Assembly: GCA_041484525.1 (NCBI GenBank)
Contig: JBGPHT010000003.1
Span: forward strand, 51,116-115,115
Length of the DNA stretch: 64,000 bases
Direction of reading: 5' to 3'
Source of the DNA: JBGPHT01 sp041484525
GTDB taxonomy: Bacteria > Acidobacteriota > Terriglobia > Bryobacterales > Bryobacteraceae
A program made the translations under genes and the position numbers. The notes below the pieces were generated by a model that saw only the letters and a program-made list of their open reading frames with translations, was not told where the DNA came from and ran no database searches. Within the stretch, counting starts at the first letter, position 1; the number at the start of each line of letters is the position of its first letter. Positions 34,646 through 44,170 of the stretch are shown in pieces.

Positions 34646-35447
34646 CTAGCGCTTTTCTACCTCGCTCTCTTTTCTGGCTCTCAAAACGTTGGTCAGGCGA
34701 ACGGAGAGGTCCTCGCATGGAACGAAACCGTTGGCGCCGCCCTCCGCCTCGGTCTTGTTTGGGATTCCGCTCAGCCAGTACAAACAAACCCTTTCGCGCT
34801 GGATGTCGCCAAATCCGTTGTCGTAACTGAACTCTCCGGTCACCATCACGGTTTGCTCCGTTCTTCGGATTGCTTCCATTACGGTTGGTGTAAGCCCGGG
34901 CAACGCGTACTCCTGCGGCCCCCGGACCACCTTATCGGAAAGAATCGATTCGCATGCAATATGGCTGATCGGAGTCTCAATGTCGGCGAGATCAGGAACC
35001 CTTTTTGCTGACAGCATGAAAAGCAAGACACACGTTCTTAGCGGCGGCAATTCCGCGCTGATCAAACATGACAGCGAGCATGTTGTTGGGGTACAGACTC
35101 AGACCGCAAGTCACTATCGCCGCTTGGCTACCGACGGCTTGCTGCCGGTTGAGTGCAAGCTGAGCAGCGGTCAGGTTATTTGTCCTCCGTGTTTCGGACG
35201 TGTAGACAACAACTACAAATAGGGCGGCCATCTCAAACCACGTTCTTGGATCGGTAATGAACTGCCGAAGACGGTGACCGTGCAGATATTCTTTAGCGCG
35301 ATGATAGGGACTGTGTTTCTGGCCTGTGGTCTGCTCTGTCTGATTGTCGGCTTGTTTCTGCTCAAGGTCGAGCTTGCCATGCAGAGTACCACTCTCGCCG
35401 CCCTCGGCGTTGCGCTCTTCGGGCTGTTTTTCTTCCTCTGCGCTCAA
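34646..35447 (-). pseudogene. Single-helix membrane-anchored hypothetical protein, frameshifted
   Basis: Two overlapping frames complete each other. The first (TTG start at 35447) gives a charged N-terminal tail, a membrane helix (TWFEMAALFVVVVYTSETR) and ends with HAVSKKGS. The second continues with VPDLADIETPISH through to 34646. The join is at the run of five A and three G at 34999-35006; removing one base gives a 266-residue protein. This domain layout (basic tail, one helix, long linker with NNLTAAQLALN, then a beta domain) is common in proteobacterial and acidobacterial hypothetical proteins. It is either a real frameshift mutation or an error in a homopolymer run. Confidence 0.65.
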
Positions 35448-35514
35448 ATCTTTATTGGGAAGCTCTTAGATGTTTCATTCTAACGCTTTCCTCAACGAGA
35501 AAGCCCTTCCGCCG

Positions 35515-36525
35515 TCACTTCTTCCCCGTCCGGCGGCGACGGCCTTCCTGCGCCAGGCTCACGGCGATGGCGGCGCTCACTGCGGGATCATGCCGCAGTT
35601 TGTCGGAGTGGTATGCCAGGTTGCCGCCCTTCACCTTCAGCCCGAGCTTGAAGAGGGCGTCGATATCCACCTCGACGGGCAGCGCCTCCTCCTTGGCATA
35701 CCGCTTTTTCATGGCCGACGAAATCGGCCGAATATTGAAAACGGCGTAGTCCAGAAACTTGCCGCCGGCGTGCTGGTGGATGGCGCGGACATGGTCCGAG
35801 GCCAGGTAGTCGGTGGTCTCGCCGGGCTGCCACATCAGGTTTACGAAATAGGCTTTGACCGCCTGAGACCGGCGGATGGCGGCCGGAATACCGTGCACCA
35901 GAAGGTTGGGAATGATGCTCGTGAACAGCGACCCCGGTCCCAGGGTGATGACGTCCGCTTCCGCGATCGCATGAATGGCGGCGTCGAGCGGCTTGGCGTG
36001 CCGTGGAACCAGCCGGACGCGTTTGATGCGCTGCCGGCTGCGGCTGATGCGCGTTTCGCCGACCACCACGGCGCCGTTGGCGAGGGTGGCTTCGAGGATC
36101 ACGTTCTCGGCGGTCGCAGGGTAGATGTGGCCGGCGATCTTCAGCACCTCCGACGACACCTTCACGGCGTCCGGAAAGTCGCCCATGATTTGCGTGAGCG
36201 CCATCAGGAAGAGATTGCCGAAGCTATGGCCCTTGAGCCCGCGCCCGGTCTGGAAGCGATATTGAAAGAGCCGTGCGAGCAGCGCCGAATCCTCGCTGAG
36301 CGCCACCATGCAATTCCGGATATCGCCCGGCGGCAGCACGTCGAACTCGCGCCGCAGGCGGCCGGAGCTGCCTCCATCGTCGGTCACCGTCACGATGGCG
36401 GTGATGTCGACGGGCGGCACGGTGGAATCACTCGCGCGGGCATAGTGCTTCAGGCCTTCGAGCAGTGCGGAGAGACCCGTCCCGCCGCCCATGGCGACTA
36501 CGCGAAGCGGTGAGGTATCGTCCAT
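35515..36525 (-). CDS. yvcK: Gluconeogenesis factor YvcK / CofD-like protein
   Basis: A 336-residue protein of the YvcK family, which binds UDP-sugars and controls cell-wall precursor flow in other bacteria. Family motifs: RVVAMGGGTGLSALLEGLK at the N-terminus, AIVTVTDDGGSSGRLRREF and LPPGDIRNCMVAL (phosphate/substrate loops), and ADVITLGPGSLFTSIIPNL. It is the last gene of a minus-strand run and is 15 bp after the TPR gene. Its place beside galT and near glmU fits a role in UDP-sugar metabolism. Confidence 0.92.
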   Translation of the reverse strand: MDDTSPLRVVAMGGGTGLSALLEGLKHYARASDSTVPPVDITAIVTVTDDGGSSGRLRREFDVLPPGDIRNCMVALSEDSALLARLFQYRFQTGRGLKGHSFGNLFLMALTQIMGDFPDAVKVSSEVLKIAGHIYPATAENVILEATLANGAVVVGETRISRSRQRIKRVRLVPRHAKPLDAAIHAIAEADVITLGPGSLFTSIIPNLLVHGIPAAIRRSQAVKAYFVNLMWQPGETTDYLASDHVRAIHQHAGGKFLDYAVFNIRPISSAMKKRYAKEEALPVEVDIDALFKLGLKVKGGNLAYHSDKLRHDPAVSAAIAVSLAQEGRRRRTGKK

Positions 36526-36540
36526 GGCGGACCGGCGCCC

Positions 36541-37188
36541 TTACCAGCTTTTCTTCTCGGGGTAGAGCAGTAAATCGAACGGCGGCTGATTAGCGAGCGG
36601 CGCGAAATCGGCGTCCTGCCGGGCGATGATGCGATTGCGCGGCTCGAGCTCGATGGCGCGCTTCAGGTTCTCGTGGGCGCTTGCCAGGTCGCCGCCCAGC
36701 GCCTGCGCCAGCGCCAGGGCGTAGTGGATATGATCCGACCCGGGAGCGATCTGCAGCGCCTTTTCCAGGTGCTGCCGCGCCTCCACTACACTCCGCGTGT
36801 TGATCAGCGCGATGGCGTAGTTGTAATAATCCTCGGCCGACCCCAGGTTGAGGGTGGCCTGCGGCAGGCGCCGGTCGCACATCGCCATGTGCAGCCGGGC
36901 GCGATGCGCCACATCCCGCTCCGGGCCTTCGACGGCGCGGTCGAACTGCTCGCGCGCTTCTTTGAACTTGCGGTGGTTGAACAGCTTCATGGCGGCCTCG
37001 AAGCTGCTGAACTGCTTCTCGGCGCTATGCGGCGGCGCCGCCGAGACCCCGCCGGAACGAGCCGCTGCGGCGCTCCTCGGCGGTTCCGGAGCCTTGACGG
37101 GCTTAGCGGCCGTTGGCTTGGTTACCAGTGGTTTGCTCATTCGCTTGTCGGTGCTCTTCGAAGCCGGTATTTTCTTCTTATCGGGCAT
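36541..37188 (-). CDS. TPR-repeat protein with Lys/Pro-rich N-terminus
   Basis: A 215-residue cytoplasmic protein. The start at 37188 gives MPDKKKIPASK; an earlier GTG (37212) is possible. Residues 1-60 are basic and Pro/Ala-rich, probably disordered. From about 65 there are tetratricopeptide units (FEAAMKLFNHRKFKEAREQF, YYNYAIALINTRSVVEARQH, HIHYALALAQALGGDLASAH) ending in RIIARQDADFAPLANQPPF. It sits between galT and yvcK, in a likely operon. Function is presumably protein binding; nothing more can be read. Confidence 0.75.
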   Translation of the reverse strand: MPDKKKIPASKSTDKRMSKPLVTKPTAAKPVKAPEPPRSAAAARSGGVSAAPPHSAEKQFSSFEAAMKLFNHRKFKEAREQFDRAVEGPERDVAHRARLHMAMCDRRLPQATLNLGSAEDYYNYAIALINTRSVVEARQHLEKALQIAPGSDHIHYALALAQALGGDLASAHENLKRAIELEPRNRIIARQDADFAPLANQPPFDLLLYPEKKSW

Positions 37189-37275
37189 GTTAAGCGGTCC
37201 CAGCCCTGGCACAAGGAACGAACAGCGTTTATACCAGACGGCGCATTACAAGTGCAACCGGCCTCAACTCCCGTG

Positions 37276-38277
37276 TCAACCCAGCCCCGCCTCCCGCAGA
37301 AAACGCGCCGATTCTTCAGGCGGTGTCGGATTGATATAGAATTCCGTGCCCCATTCGAATCCGGCCACTTTCGTCAGCTTGGGAATGATCTCCACGTGCC
37401 AGTGATAGTGCGGCATGGGCGGCTCCTGGACGGGCGCGCTGTGGATGACGAAATTGTACGCCGGCTGCTCCAGGACTTTATCGATCTTGCGCAGCGTGGA
37501 CCGCAGCACCCAGGCGAAATTCGCCAGCGTGGGCGCGTCCGCATCCTCGTAGTGCGAGGCGTGGTGTTTGGGCAGGATCCAGGTTTCGAACGGAAATCGC
37601 GGGGCGTATGGTTGGATCACCGTAAACCGGTCCGTCTCGGTTACGAGGCGCGCTCCGGCGGCGCCTTCCTGCTGGATGATGTCGCAGAAGATGCAGCGCT
37701 CCTTCAGATCGTAGAACTGCTTCGACCCGTCCACCTCTTCTTTCACGTGCTTGGGGACTATGGGCAGCGCGATGAGCTGCGAATGCGGGTGCTCGAGCGA
37801 CGCGCCGGCGGCTTCGCCGTGATTCTTGAAGAGCAGAATGTAGCGGAAGCGGCGGTCCTTTTTGAGATCGTTCACCCGCTCCTTGAATGCCCAAAGCACT
37901 TCCTCGATCTGCTTTTCGGGCATGCCGCTCAGGGTCGCCGAGTGTTCCGGCGTCTCGATGATCACCTCGTGCGCGCCGATGCCGTTCATCTTGTCGTACA
38001 TGCCCTCGCCATGGCGATCGAGGTCGCCTTCGATCCCGAGCGCGGGAAACTTGTTGGGCACCACGCGCACCCGCCACCCCGCCTGATCGCGCCCGCCGCT
38101 CGAGCGATAGGCGAGCACCTCGGGCGGCGTCTTATGCTCGTTGCCGTAATCGAACGGACAGATCGAGGCTTTAGCCGGCGGCACCGGCTGGCGGATGAAA
38201 TCGCTGGGGCGCTTCGCGCGGTCGGTAGCGATGATCACCCACCGCCCCGTGATGGGGTCCTTACGCAATTCCGGCAT
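37276..38277 (-). CDS. galT: Galactose-1-phosphate uridylyltransferase
   Basis: A histidine-triad nucleotidyl transferase that moves UMP between glucose and galactose 1-phosphates. The start MPELRKDPITGRWVIIATDRAKRP is diagnostic. The active-site region reads GASLEHPHSQLIALP (HPH with the nucleophilic His), and NHGEAAG and ERCIFCDIIQQE provide the zinc and nucleotide sites. The length of 333 residues is typical. It lies between yraN and the TPR gene in the same orientation, in a run ending with yvcK. Confidence 0.96.
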   Translation of the reverse strand: MPELRKDPITGRWVIIATDRAKRPSDFIRQPVPPAKASICPFDYGNEHKTPPEVLAYRSSGGRDQAGWRVRVVPNKFPALGIEGDLDRHGEGMYDKMNGIGAHEVIIETPEHSATLSGMPEKQIEEVLWAFKERVNDLKKDRRFRYILLFKNHGEAAGASLEHPHSQLIALPIVPKHVKEEVDGSKQFYDLKERCIFCDIIQQEGAAGARLVTETDRFTVIQPYAPRFPFETWILPKHHASHYEDADAPTLANFAWVLRSTLRKIDKVLEQPAYNFVIHSAPVQEPPMPHYHWHVEIIPKLTKVAGFEWGTEFYINPTPPEESARFLREAGLG

Positions 38278-38303
38278 GAGCGTCGGGAATCAACAATTTT
38301 CGA

Positions 38304-38732
38304 TTATAGCGTGGCGGCGGTCCGCGTCTCTCTCGGGAACGCGTCCGGCATCCACTCGATCCGCGGCGGACGCTCGAGCACCACGCTCACGATGTCGAAC
38401 CGCGTCCTCTCCCACTCGACATTCGCCCGCCGCGCATAGTCGCGCGCCGCCCGCTGCAGGCGCTCCTGTTTCTCGGCGTCCACGGCGCGCTCGGGTGTTC
38501 CGTACTCTTCGCTCGAACGTGTTTTCACTTCGATGAAGACCAGCGTCGCGCCGTGCCACACGATGAGGTCGATCTCGCCCGACCCCGACCGTGTGCGGTA
38601 ATTCCGCGCCACCACCGTGCAGCCCCGCTTGCGCACGTAGCGGTGCGCCAGATCTTCTCCTATGCGGCCATGGTTGCCGGCGTGCGCACGCCGCCGGAGC
38701 GCATCCGCCGCGCGGTACAGCAGCCCGATCAC
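38304..38732 (-). CDS. YraN family (UPF0102) putative endonuclease
   Basis: A 142-residue protein of the restriction-endonuclease-like fold. The start is the GTG at 38732, which overlaps the methyltransferase stop (GTGA). It gives NHGRIGEDLAHRYVRKRGC, then the nuclease motifs ARNYRTRSGSGEIDLIVWHG (Glu and Asp) and LVFIEVKTRSSE (EVK). Family members are thought to cut DNA, but their role is unproven. The longer frame upstream runs through the methyltransferase and is not part of the gene. Confidence 0.9.
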   Translation of the reverse strand: MIGLLYRAADALRRRAHAGNHGRIGEDLAHRYVRKRGCTVVARNYRTRSGSGEIDLIVWHGATLVFIEVKTRSSEEYGTPERAVDAEKQERLQRAARDYARRANVEWERTRFDIVSVVLERPPRIEWMPDAFPRETRTAATL

Positions 38733-39256
38733 TTCAGCACTTCGAACTCGAACTCCATCACTTTGCCGCGCACCACGTAGCAGAGGTAGTGTTCCCAAAA
38801 CCGGCGATAGCGCGGGAAATGGTTGACCAGGAATTCGAATCCCAGCCACCGCCAGAATGCTAGTAGCTTCAGCCGGATGGAAATCTCACGAAATCTGGCT
38901 TTCGAATAATACCCGAAGCCGCCGTGGTTCTCGCCGAAGTAGCGGAAGCTGAAACTATTGAGGTGGCTCTTGTGGGTGGGGTCGCAGAAGGAGCTGAAGT
39001 CGGTGTAGTGCGGCGTTTCGAGCCGCACCGTGCCGCCCGCGCGGACCAGACGGTGGAACTCCTCCATGGTGCGGATCACGTCGTCGACGTGTTCGATCGT
39101 GTGGATGGCAGTGAGCCGGTCGAACGAGCTGTCGGCGAAAGGGTAGGGAAAACGATCGAGGTCCGCTAAGACGTCGGCGCGGCTGGCGGGATTCCGGTCG
39201 ATTCCGATGGAACCGGGCTGCTTGTGAATCCCGCAGCCGACGTCGAGTATTCTCAT
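38729..39256 (-). CDS. Class I SAM-dependent methyltransferase
   Basis: A 175-residue methyltransferase of the short Methyltransf_11 type. MRILDVGCGIHKQPGSIGID gives the glycine-rich SAM loop and DADLDRFPYPFADSSFD-type motif II (LADLDRFPYPFADSSFDR), followed by TIEHVDDVIRTMEEFHRLV. The ATG at 39256 puts the fold's first strand right at the start, which is usual for this group. It lies 17 bp after the aminotransferase and is coupled to yraN. Acceptor unknown; an envelope glycan or lipid is possible. Confidence 0.85.
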   Translation of the reverse strand: MRILDVGCGIHKQPGSIGIDRNPASRADVLADLDRFPYPFADSSFDRLTAIHTIEHVDDVIRTMEEFHRLVRAGGTVRLETPHYTDFSSFCDPTHKSHLNSFSFRYFGENHGGFGYYSKARFREISIRLKLLAFWRWLGFEFLVNHFPRYRRFWEHYLCYVVRGKVMEFEFEVLK

Positions 39257-39273
39257 GCGGTGCCCCGGATGAG

Positions 39274-40635
39274 TCACGGGCGAGTCGTGTTCGCCGTCCT
39301 TATGCACTCTTCGAGCGTCTCGATCGCAAAATCGCACTGGGCGCGCGTCACCACCAGCGGCGGGCACAATCGAATTGTACTGTCGCCTGCGCCCAGCACC
39401 AGCAGTCCGCGCTCGAACGCCAGGTCTACCACACGGTCACGAAGCTGGGGCGCCTTTTCCTTGGTCTTCTGGTCAAGCACCAGCTCGATGCCAATCATCA
39501 GGCCCAGCCCGCGCACGTCTCCCACCACGGGGATCCTCGACGGCCATTCACGCAGCCGCCCCATGATATGCGATCCCATGCGCGCCGCGTTTTCGACCAA
39601 CCCTTCTTCGAGCAGCGCGATGGTCGCGAGCGCCGCCGCGCACGACACCGGATTGCCGCCGAACGTCGAAGCGTGCGCTCCCGGCGGCCACGTCATCAAC
39701 TCCGCCCGTGCCACCGTAGCGCCCAGCGGCATGCCGCTGGCGATTCCCTTGGCCACGGCCAGGATATCCGGCACCACGTCGAAATGCTGCGATGCCCACA
39801 TCCTGCCGGTGCGGCCCATGCCGGACTGCACCTCGTCACAAACCAGAAGAATACCATTCTGTTTTGCGACGCGCGCCAGCTCGTCGAAGAACTTTTTCGG
39901 CGGCACCACGTACCCGCCCTCGCCCTGCACCGGCTCGACCACGATGGCCGCCGTCTCCGCGGCCGGCGAGATGGTCTTCAGCAGCACGTCCTCGATATGC
40001 TTCACGCACTCGACCGCGCACGACTCCGGCTGCTGGCCGTACGGGCAGCGGTAGCAGTTCGGATAAGGCGCGTGCGCCACCCCCGGTAACAGCGGTCCGA
40101 ATCCGGCGCGCTGCACGGCTTTCCGCGCCGTCAGCGAAAGAGCGCCCATGGTGCGTCCGTGGAAACTGCCGAAGAAGGCGATGATCTTGTCGCGGCCGGT
40201 GGCATAGCGCGCCAGCTTGATCGCGCCCTCCATCGCCTCCGCGCCCGAATTACCGAACGATACGCGGCGCTCGACATTGCCGGGCGCGATCTCGGCCAGC
40301 TTCTCCGCCAGCGCGATCATTTCTTCGTAATAGAAATCGGTGCCCGACATGTGGATCAGGCGCGCCGCCTGTTTCTGGATCGCGTCCACCACGCGAGGAT
40401 GACAGTGGCCGGCCGCCACCACCGCAATGCCGGCGTTGAAATCGAGGAACCGGTTCCCGTCGACGTCCTCGATCATCGCGCCCTCGCCGCGGTCTACTAC
40501 CAATGGATAACCGCGCGTGTAGGAAGGCGATACTACTCGTTCGTCGCGCGCGATGAGGGCGCGGGCGCGCGGTCCGGGCAACGGCCCTATTAAGTGTGGA
40601 AGGTCGGAATGCACCTGCTCCATGATTTTGGCCAC
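39274..40635 (-). CDS. Class III aminotransferase (acetylornithine / 4-aminobutyrate type)
   Basis: A PLP enzyme of 453 residues. The start is the GTG at 40635, chosen for the GGAGAG site 4 nt upstream. Motifs: FLDFNAGIAVVAAGHCHPRV, GNSGAEAMEGAIKLARY, GSFHGRTMGALSLT, VVEPVQGEGGY, LLVCDEVQSGMGRTG and the PLP Lys in ILAVAKGIASGMPLGA. The Cys-rich insert NCYRCPYGQQPESCAVEC is typical of the acetylornithine-aminotransferase-like group in Acidobacteria and Thermus. It heads the run of minus-strand genes ending at yvcK. A 4-aminobutyrate or lysine/ornithine substrate cannot be separated here. Confidence 0.88.
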   Translation of the reverse strand: MAKIMEQVHSDLPHLIGPLPGPRARALIARDERVVSPSYTRGYPLVVDRGEGAMIEDVDGNRFLDFNAGIAVVAAGHCHPRVVDAIQKQAARLIHMSGTDFYYEEMIALAEKLAEIAPGNVERRVSFGNSGAEAMEGAIKLARYATGRDKIIAFFGSFHGRTMGALSLTARKAVQRAGFGPLLPGVAHAPYPNCYRCPYGQQPESCAVECVKHIEDVLLKTISPAAETAAIVVEPVQGEGGYVVPPKKFFDELARVAKQNGILLVCDEVQSGMGRTGRMWASQHFDVVPDILAVAKGIASGMPLGATVARAELMTWPPGAHASTFGGNPVSCAAALATIALLEEGLVENAARMGSHIMGRLREWPSRIPVVGDVRGLGLMIGIELVLDQKTKEKAPQLRDRVVDLAFERGLLVLGAGDSTIRLCPPLVVTRAQCDFAIETLEECIRTANTTRP

Positions 40636-40907
40636 AGTACTCTCCTTTATACAGTTGTCAGGTTGAGGACTTGCGCGCAAGCTGTTCGCTGCCGCCGCGC
40701 GCGCCGCCAGGTTGCGGCTGGCCTTAGTCAGAGCCGAACAGTCCCGGACGGGACTTGGATGGAGTGAACTCCATACTTTAATGATAGCTCCGAACCCGCA
40801 CCATAGCGCGCAATTTCCGTGCCATCGGGTACTGGCAGCGTACTAATCGGAAAGAGCTTAGACGTTTGGCCGCGCGGTTGCATCCAATTCTGTAGGAGGC
40901 AGATACT
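40636..40907. other. Promoter region between two divergent genes, with a short palindrome
   Basis: About 270 bp with no credible gene. ATGGAGT / ACTCCAT (40759-40774) forms a 7-bp palindrome with a 2-bp centre, and a run of GC-rich inverted stretches lies at 40680-40740. No RNA structure that I can name. The strong AGGAGG site for the next gene lies at 40893-40899. Confidence 0.4.
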
Positions 40908-41477
40908 ATGCGGAATTGGCTATGGATCGCACCAGTTCTACTGTCCGGAGTGAATGCGGCGGCCGCGCAACCGGCAGTCGTGATTCCGGGTAGCACGAAC
41001 CTGCACGTTCGCATGGACCAGTCTATCGATACGCACACCAACCGGGCTGGAGATGGCTTCACCGCTACGCTGGCCGAGCCGGTGGTGGTTGGCGGCAGGA
41101 TGGTGTTGCCGCGGGGCACGCGTTTCACCGGCCACGTGACGGCGGCCAAGTCTTCCGGCCGCTTGAAAGGCCGCGCCTTCCTGGGCTTGACCCTCGACAC
41201 CTTCGAGCATGGGGGCAGGCAATACCGCATCCGCACCGCCGACGTGAGTCAAGCCAGTGGTTCGCATAGGAGGCGAAACCTTGGGCTGATCGGGGGCGGA
41301 GCCGGCGTGGGCGGCCTCGTCGGGGCGCTGGCCGGCGGCGGATCGGGCGCGGCCATCGGAGCCCTGGCCGGAGGTGGCGCAGGTACCGCGGGCGCCGCGG
41401 CGACGGGTAAGCAACAGACAGGCGTCGCCGCGGAAACGGTGGTGACGTTCACGTTGCAATCGCCGGTGCGGATGTAA
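40908..41477 (+). CDS. Exported protein with TrbI/VirB10-like fold and glycine zipper
   Basis: A 189-residue protein with a signal peptide (MRNWLWIAPVLLSGVNAAAA). The body opens VVIPGSTNLHVRMDQSIDTHTNRAGDGFTATLAEPV and continues VLPRGTRFTGHVTAAKSSGR, which resembles the beta domain of acidobacterial 'TrbI-like' proteins. Residues 125-165 are a glycine zipper (GLIGGGAGVGGLVGALAGGG) that could insert in or lie along a membrane. AGGAGG lies 9 nt before the ATG. Probably outer-membrane associated; function unknown. Confidence 0.8.
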   Translation: MRNWLWIAPVLLSGVNAAAAQPAVVIPGSTNLHVRMDQSIDTHTNRAGDGFTATLAEPVVVGGRMVLPRGTRFTGHVTAAKSSGRLKGRAFLGLTLDTFEHGGRQYRIRTADVSQASGSHRRRNLGLIGGGAGVGGLVGALAGGGSGAAIGALAGGGAGTAGAAATGKQQTGVAAETVVTFTLQSPVRM

Positions 41478-41533
41478 TTTGCACGCAGGCGTAGAACGCA
41501 GCCCCACATCGCGGCGCATGATACGCTGATGCC

Positions 41534-44170
41534 ATGCCGTTGGCGCCGCGTACCCGGCTGGGTGCGTTCGAGATTATCGAGTTCGTGGGCGCCGGTGGCA
41601 TGGGCGAGGTCTATCGCGCCCGCGATACTCGTCTGGCCCGAACCGTCGCTCTCAAGATCCTGCCTAAGGATTTCCCTCACTCCGGTGGCCTGCGCGAGCG
41701 CTTCGAGCGCGAGGCCAAGTCCATCTCGAGTCTGAACCACCCCAACATTTGCGTGTTGCACGATATCGGCACGGAGGGTGGCATCGACTTCCTGGTCCTC
41801 GAGTTCCTGGAAGGCGAAGGACTGGACGGCATTCTCAAGAAGGGCCCCTTGCCGGTGGCGGATGCAATCCGGCTCGGCGTTGAGATCGCTTCGGCGCTCG
41901 ACGCCGCCCACCACGCCGGCGTCGTGCACCGCGATCTCAAGCCGGGCAATGTCATCGTCACCAAGACCGGCGCCAAGCTCCTCGATTTCGGCCTCGCGAA
42001 AAACATTCGGCCCGTGCTGGCCGGAGTCGAAGGGGAGACCCTCACGCAAGGCGTAACCGCCAGCGGAACGATTGTCGGCACGCTGCAGTACATGGCGCCC
42101 GAGCAACTCGAGGGCAAGGATGCCGACGCCCGCACCGACATCTTCGCCTGCGGCTGCGTGCTGTACGAAATGCTCACCGGCGAAAAGGCTTTTCCCGGCC
42201 GCAATGCCGCCAGCATCATCGGAGCGATCATGTCGGGGCGGACGGCCGACCTTGCAGTGCAGCAGCCGCCGATCCCCGCGCCGCTGCGGCGCATCGTCGC
42301 CACCTGCCTCGCGAAGGACCCGGACGATCGCTTTCAAACGGCGCGCGATCTCAAGCGTGCGCTCGAATGGTCGCAGTCGGCCGAAGCACCTCCCCCGCCG
42401 CCCCGCCGGACGCTGTTGCCCTGGGCGGTGGCTATCGTGTGCGCGATCGGGGCTGGGCTGGCGGGATGGGCGCTGGTCCGCGGCCGCGCTACAGCTCCGC
42501 CGCTCGCCGCCGCGCGCTTCCATTTCAGCGAACCCGAAGGCGCCTGGATGCAGCGCTTCATCACCCAGCAGTCAACCGCCATCGCTCCCTCCGGCGGACG
42601 GATCGCCATGATCGCGGCTGACGCGAAGGGCTCCCGCATCTGGCTTCGCAGTCTCGATTCCATCACGGCCACGCCGCTCGCGGGTACGGAAGGCGCCCTG
42701 TTTCAGTTCTGGTCGCCGGACTCGAAATCGATTGCGTTCTACGCCGACGGTAAGCTCAAGCGGATGGCAGCGGATGGCGGGGCACCCGTGCCGATCTGCG
42801 ATCTGCCGGGAGGCTGGTCCGGAACCTGGGGAACGAATGGCGAGATGATCGTGGCGGGCTCGCGCGCCGTCACTTACCGGATTCGCATCGATAGCGGCGC
42901 CGTAACGCCGTGGAAACGGGTGTTGTGGCCGCGCTTTCTGCCCGATGGCCGCCACCTGATTTATGTCACCATTCAGCCGCAGGGATTCCTTGCCCAGGTG
43001 GAAGACTTGTCTACCGGCGCGGTCACTCCCCTGGCCAGCACCCACACGCAGGCCATTTTTGTTCCGGGTGCGCAGGCGCCGCGCCGCGGGTACCTGATTT
43101 TCGGACGCGATTCCACGCTGCTGGCGCAGTCAGTGGATCTGGATCGCCCGGCGGCGAGTGTGGCCGTTCCCATCGCCGAACACGTTCCGTATTTCAGCCC
43201 CACCGGATGGTCCGAATTCGACGCCTCCGCCGACGGGCATCTCGTGTTCGGAGTGGGATCGCCCGGATCCAACCTGACGTGGATCGATCGCTCGGGACAC
43301 GTGACTCCCCTTTCGAACAGCACGCGCGACTACTGGTCCTCCGCGCGGCAGGACCGTACGTCGTCGCGTATCGCAGCGGACGTTTACGATCTGGCTCGAG
43401 GCGGTACCGACCTGTGGGTGCTGGACGAGCGAACCGGAGCCAGCGAGCGGATTACTTTCGAACCTGGAGTGGAGGCCGTGCCGGTATGGTCGCCCGACGG
43501 CCGGCGCATCGTATACGGAAGCGCGCAGCGGACGGCGCCGCAGTTGCGAGTCCTCGGTCTGGGCGAGAACGGGACGCGCGCCGAATTTCCGCCGGGAGCC
43601 TTCCAATTGCCAGTCGACTGGTCATCCGATGGCCGTTGGATCGCCTATCAAACCAGCGGTGGCGACATGGCCTCCGAGATCTGGTTCGCCTCGGCGGGCG
43701 AGGACCGCAAGCTTTACCCAGTGATTCAGAACCCGCTCTTCAACACCGTCGGCCCGGCCTTTTCTCCGGACGGCAAATACCTGGCTTTTTCCTCCAATGA
43801 ATCCGGCCGGCAGGAGGTGTACGTGCAAGCCATCGAGTTCGGTCCTCCGCCTCGCACCACGGGCGGCAGGGTTCGCGTTTCGCTGAACGGCGGCACCGTC
43901 CCCCGCTGGCGCCGCGATGGAGGCGAACTGTTCTTCCTCTCGCCGGACCTGGGTGTGATGTCATCCGCGGTCCAGCGCGGCACTCCCCCGAAGTTCGCCA
44001 GTCCGGCAAGGATTGTCTCGTTGCCGGCGTCCATCAACACTATGAACCCCAGCGGAGTCCACTTCGACGTCGACGCGACCGGAACGCGCTTCCTGGTTCT
44101 GAATCGAACGCGCCCCAGCACCGATCGCCTGCAGATGATTCTCAATTGGCAGGCGCTGCTGAAACCCTAG
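41534..44170 (+). CDS. Ser/Thr protein kinase with PD40 beta-propeller extracellular domain
   Basis: A Hanks-type kinase of 878 residues. Kinase domain (residues 8-270): GAGGMGEVYRARDTR, invariant Lys in VALKIL, catalytic HRDLKPGNV and DFGLAKN, and PE in the APE position (YMAPEQLEGK). A membrane helix follows (about 295-320, WAVAIVCAIGAGLAGWALV). The outside part carries a WD40/PD40 propeller with repeats such as WSPDSKSIAFYA, WSPDGRRIVYGS and FSPDGKYLAFSS. The ATG has a TACGCT box 6 nt upstream and no ribosome-binding site. It converges with purB. Extracellular signal unknown. Confidence 0.93.
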   Translation: MPLAPRTRLGAFEIIEFVGAGGMGEVYRARDTRLARTVALKILPKDFPHSGGLRERFEREAKSISSLNHPNICVLHDIGTEGGIDFLVLEFLEGEGLDGILKKGPLPVADAIRLGVEIASALDAAHHAGVVHRDLKPGNVIVTKTGAKLLDFGLAKNIRPVLAGVEGETLTQGVTASGTIVGTLQYMAPEQLEGKDADARTDIFACGCVLYEMLTGEKAFPGRNAASIIGAIMSGRTADLAVQQPPIPAPLRRIVATCLAKDPDDRFQTARDLKRALEWSQSAEAPPPPPRRTLLPWAVAIVCAIGAGLAGWALVRGRATAPPLAAARFHFSEPEGAWMQRFITQQSTAIAPSGGRIAMIAADAKGSRIWLRSLDSITATPLAGTEGALFQFWSPDSKSIAFYADGKLKRMAADGGAPVPICDLPGGWSGTWGTNGEMIVAGSRAVTYRIRIDSGAVTPWKRVLWPRFLPDGRHLIYVTIQPQGFLAQVEDLSTGAVTPLASTHTQAIFVPGAQAPRRGYLIFGRDSTLLAQSVDLDRPAASVAVPIAEHVPYFSPTGWSEFDASADGHLVFGVGSPGSNLTWIDRSGHVTPLSNSTRDYWSSARQDRTSSRIAADVYDLARGGTDLWVLDERTGASERITFEPGVEAVPVWSPDGRRIVYGSAQRTAPQLRVLGLGENGTRAEFPPGAFQLPVDWSSDGRWIAYQTSGGDMASEIWFASAGEDRKLYPVIQNPLFNTVGPAFSPDGKYLAFSSNESGRQEVYVQAIEFGPPPRTTGGRVRVSLNGGTVPRWRRDGGELFFLSPDLGVMSSAVQRGTPPKFASPARIVSLPASINTMNPSGVHFDVDATGTRFLVLNRTRPSTDRLQMILNWQALLKP

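Noticed and set aside
35274..35483. A plus-strand frame that looks like a small membrane protein.
   Set aside because: It lies opposite the charged N-terminal tail of the frameshifted gene at 34646-35447, has no ribosome-binding site, and its hydrophobic look is the mirror of polar codons on the other strand.
38733..38849. An N-terminal extension of the YraN protein by 39 residues.
   Set aside because: It runs through the methyltransferase gene in another frame, and the family start follows from the GTG that overlaps the methyltransferase stop.
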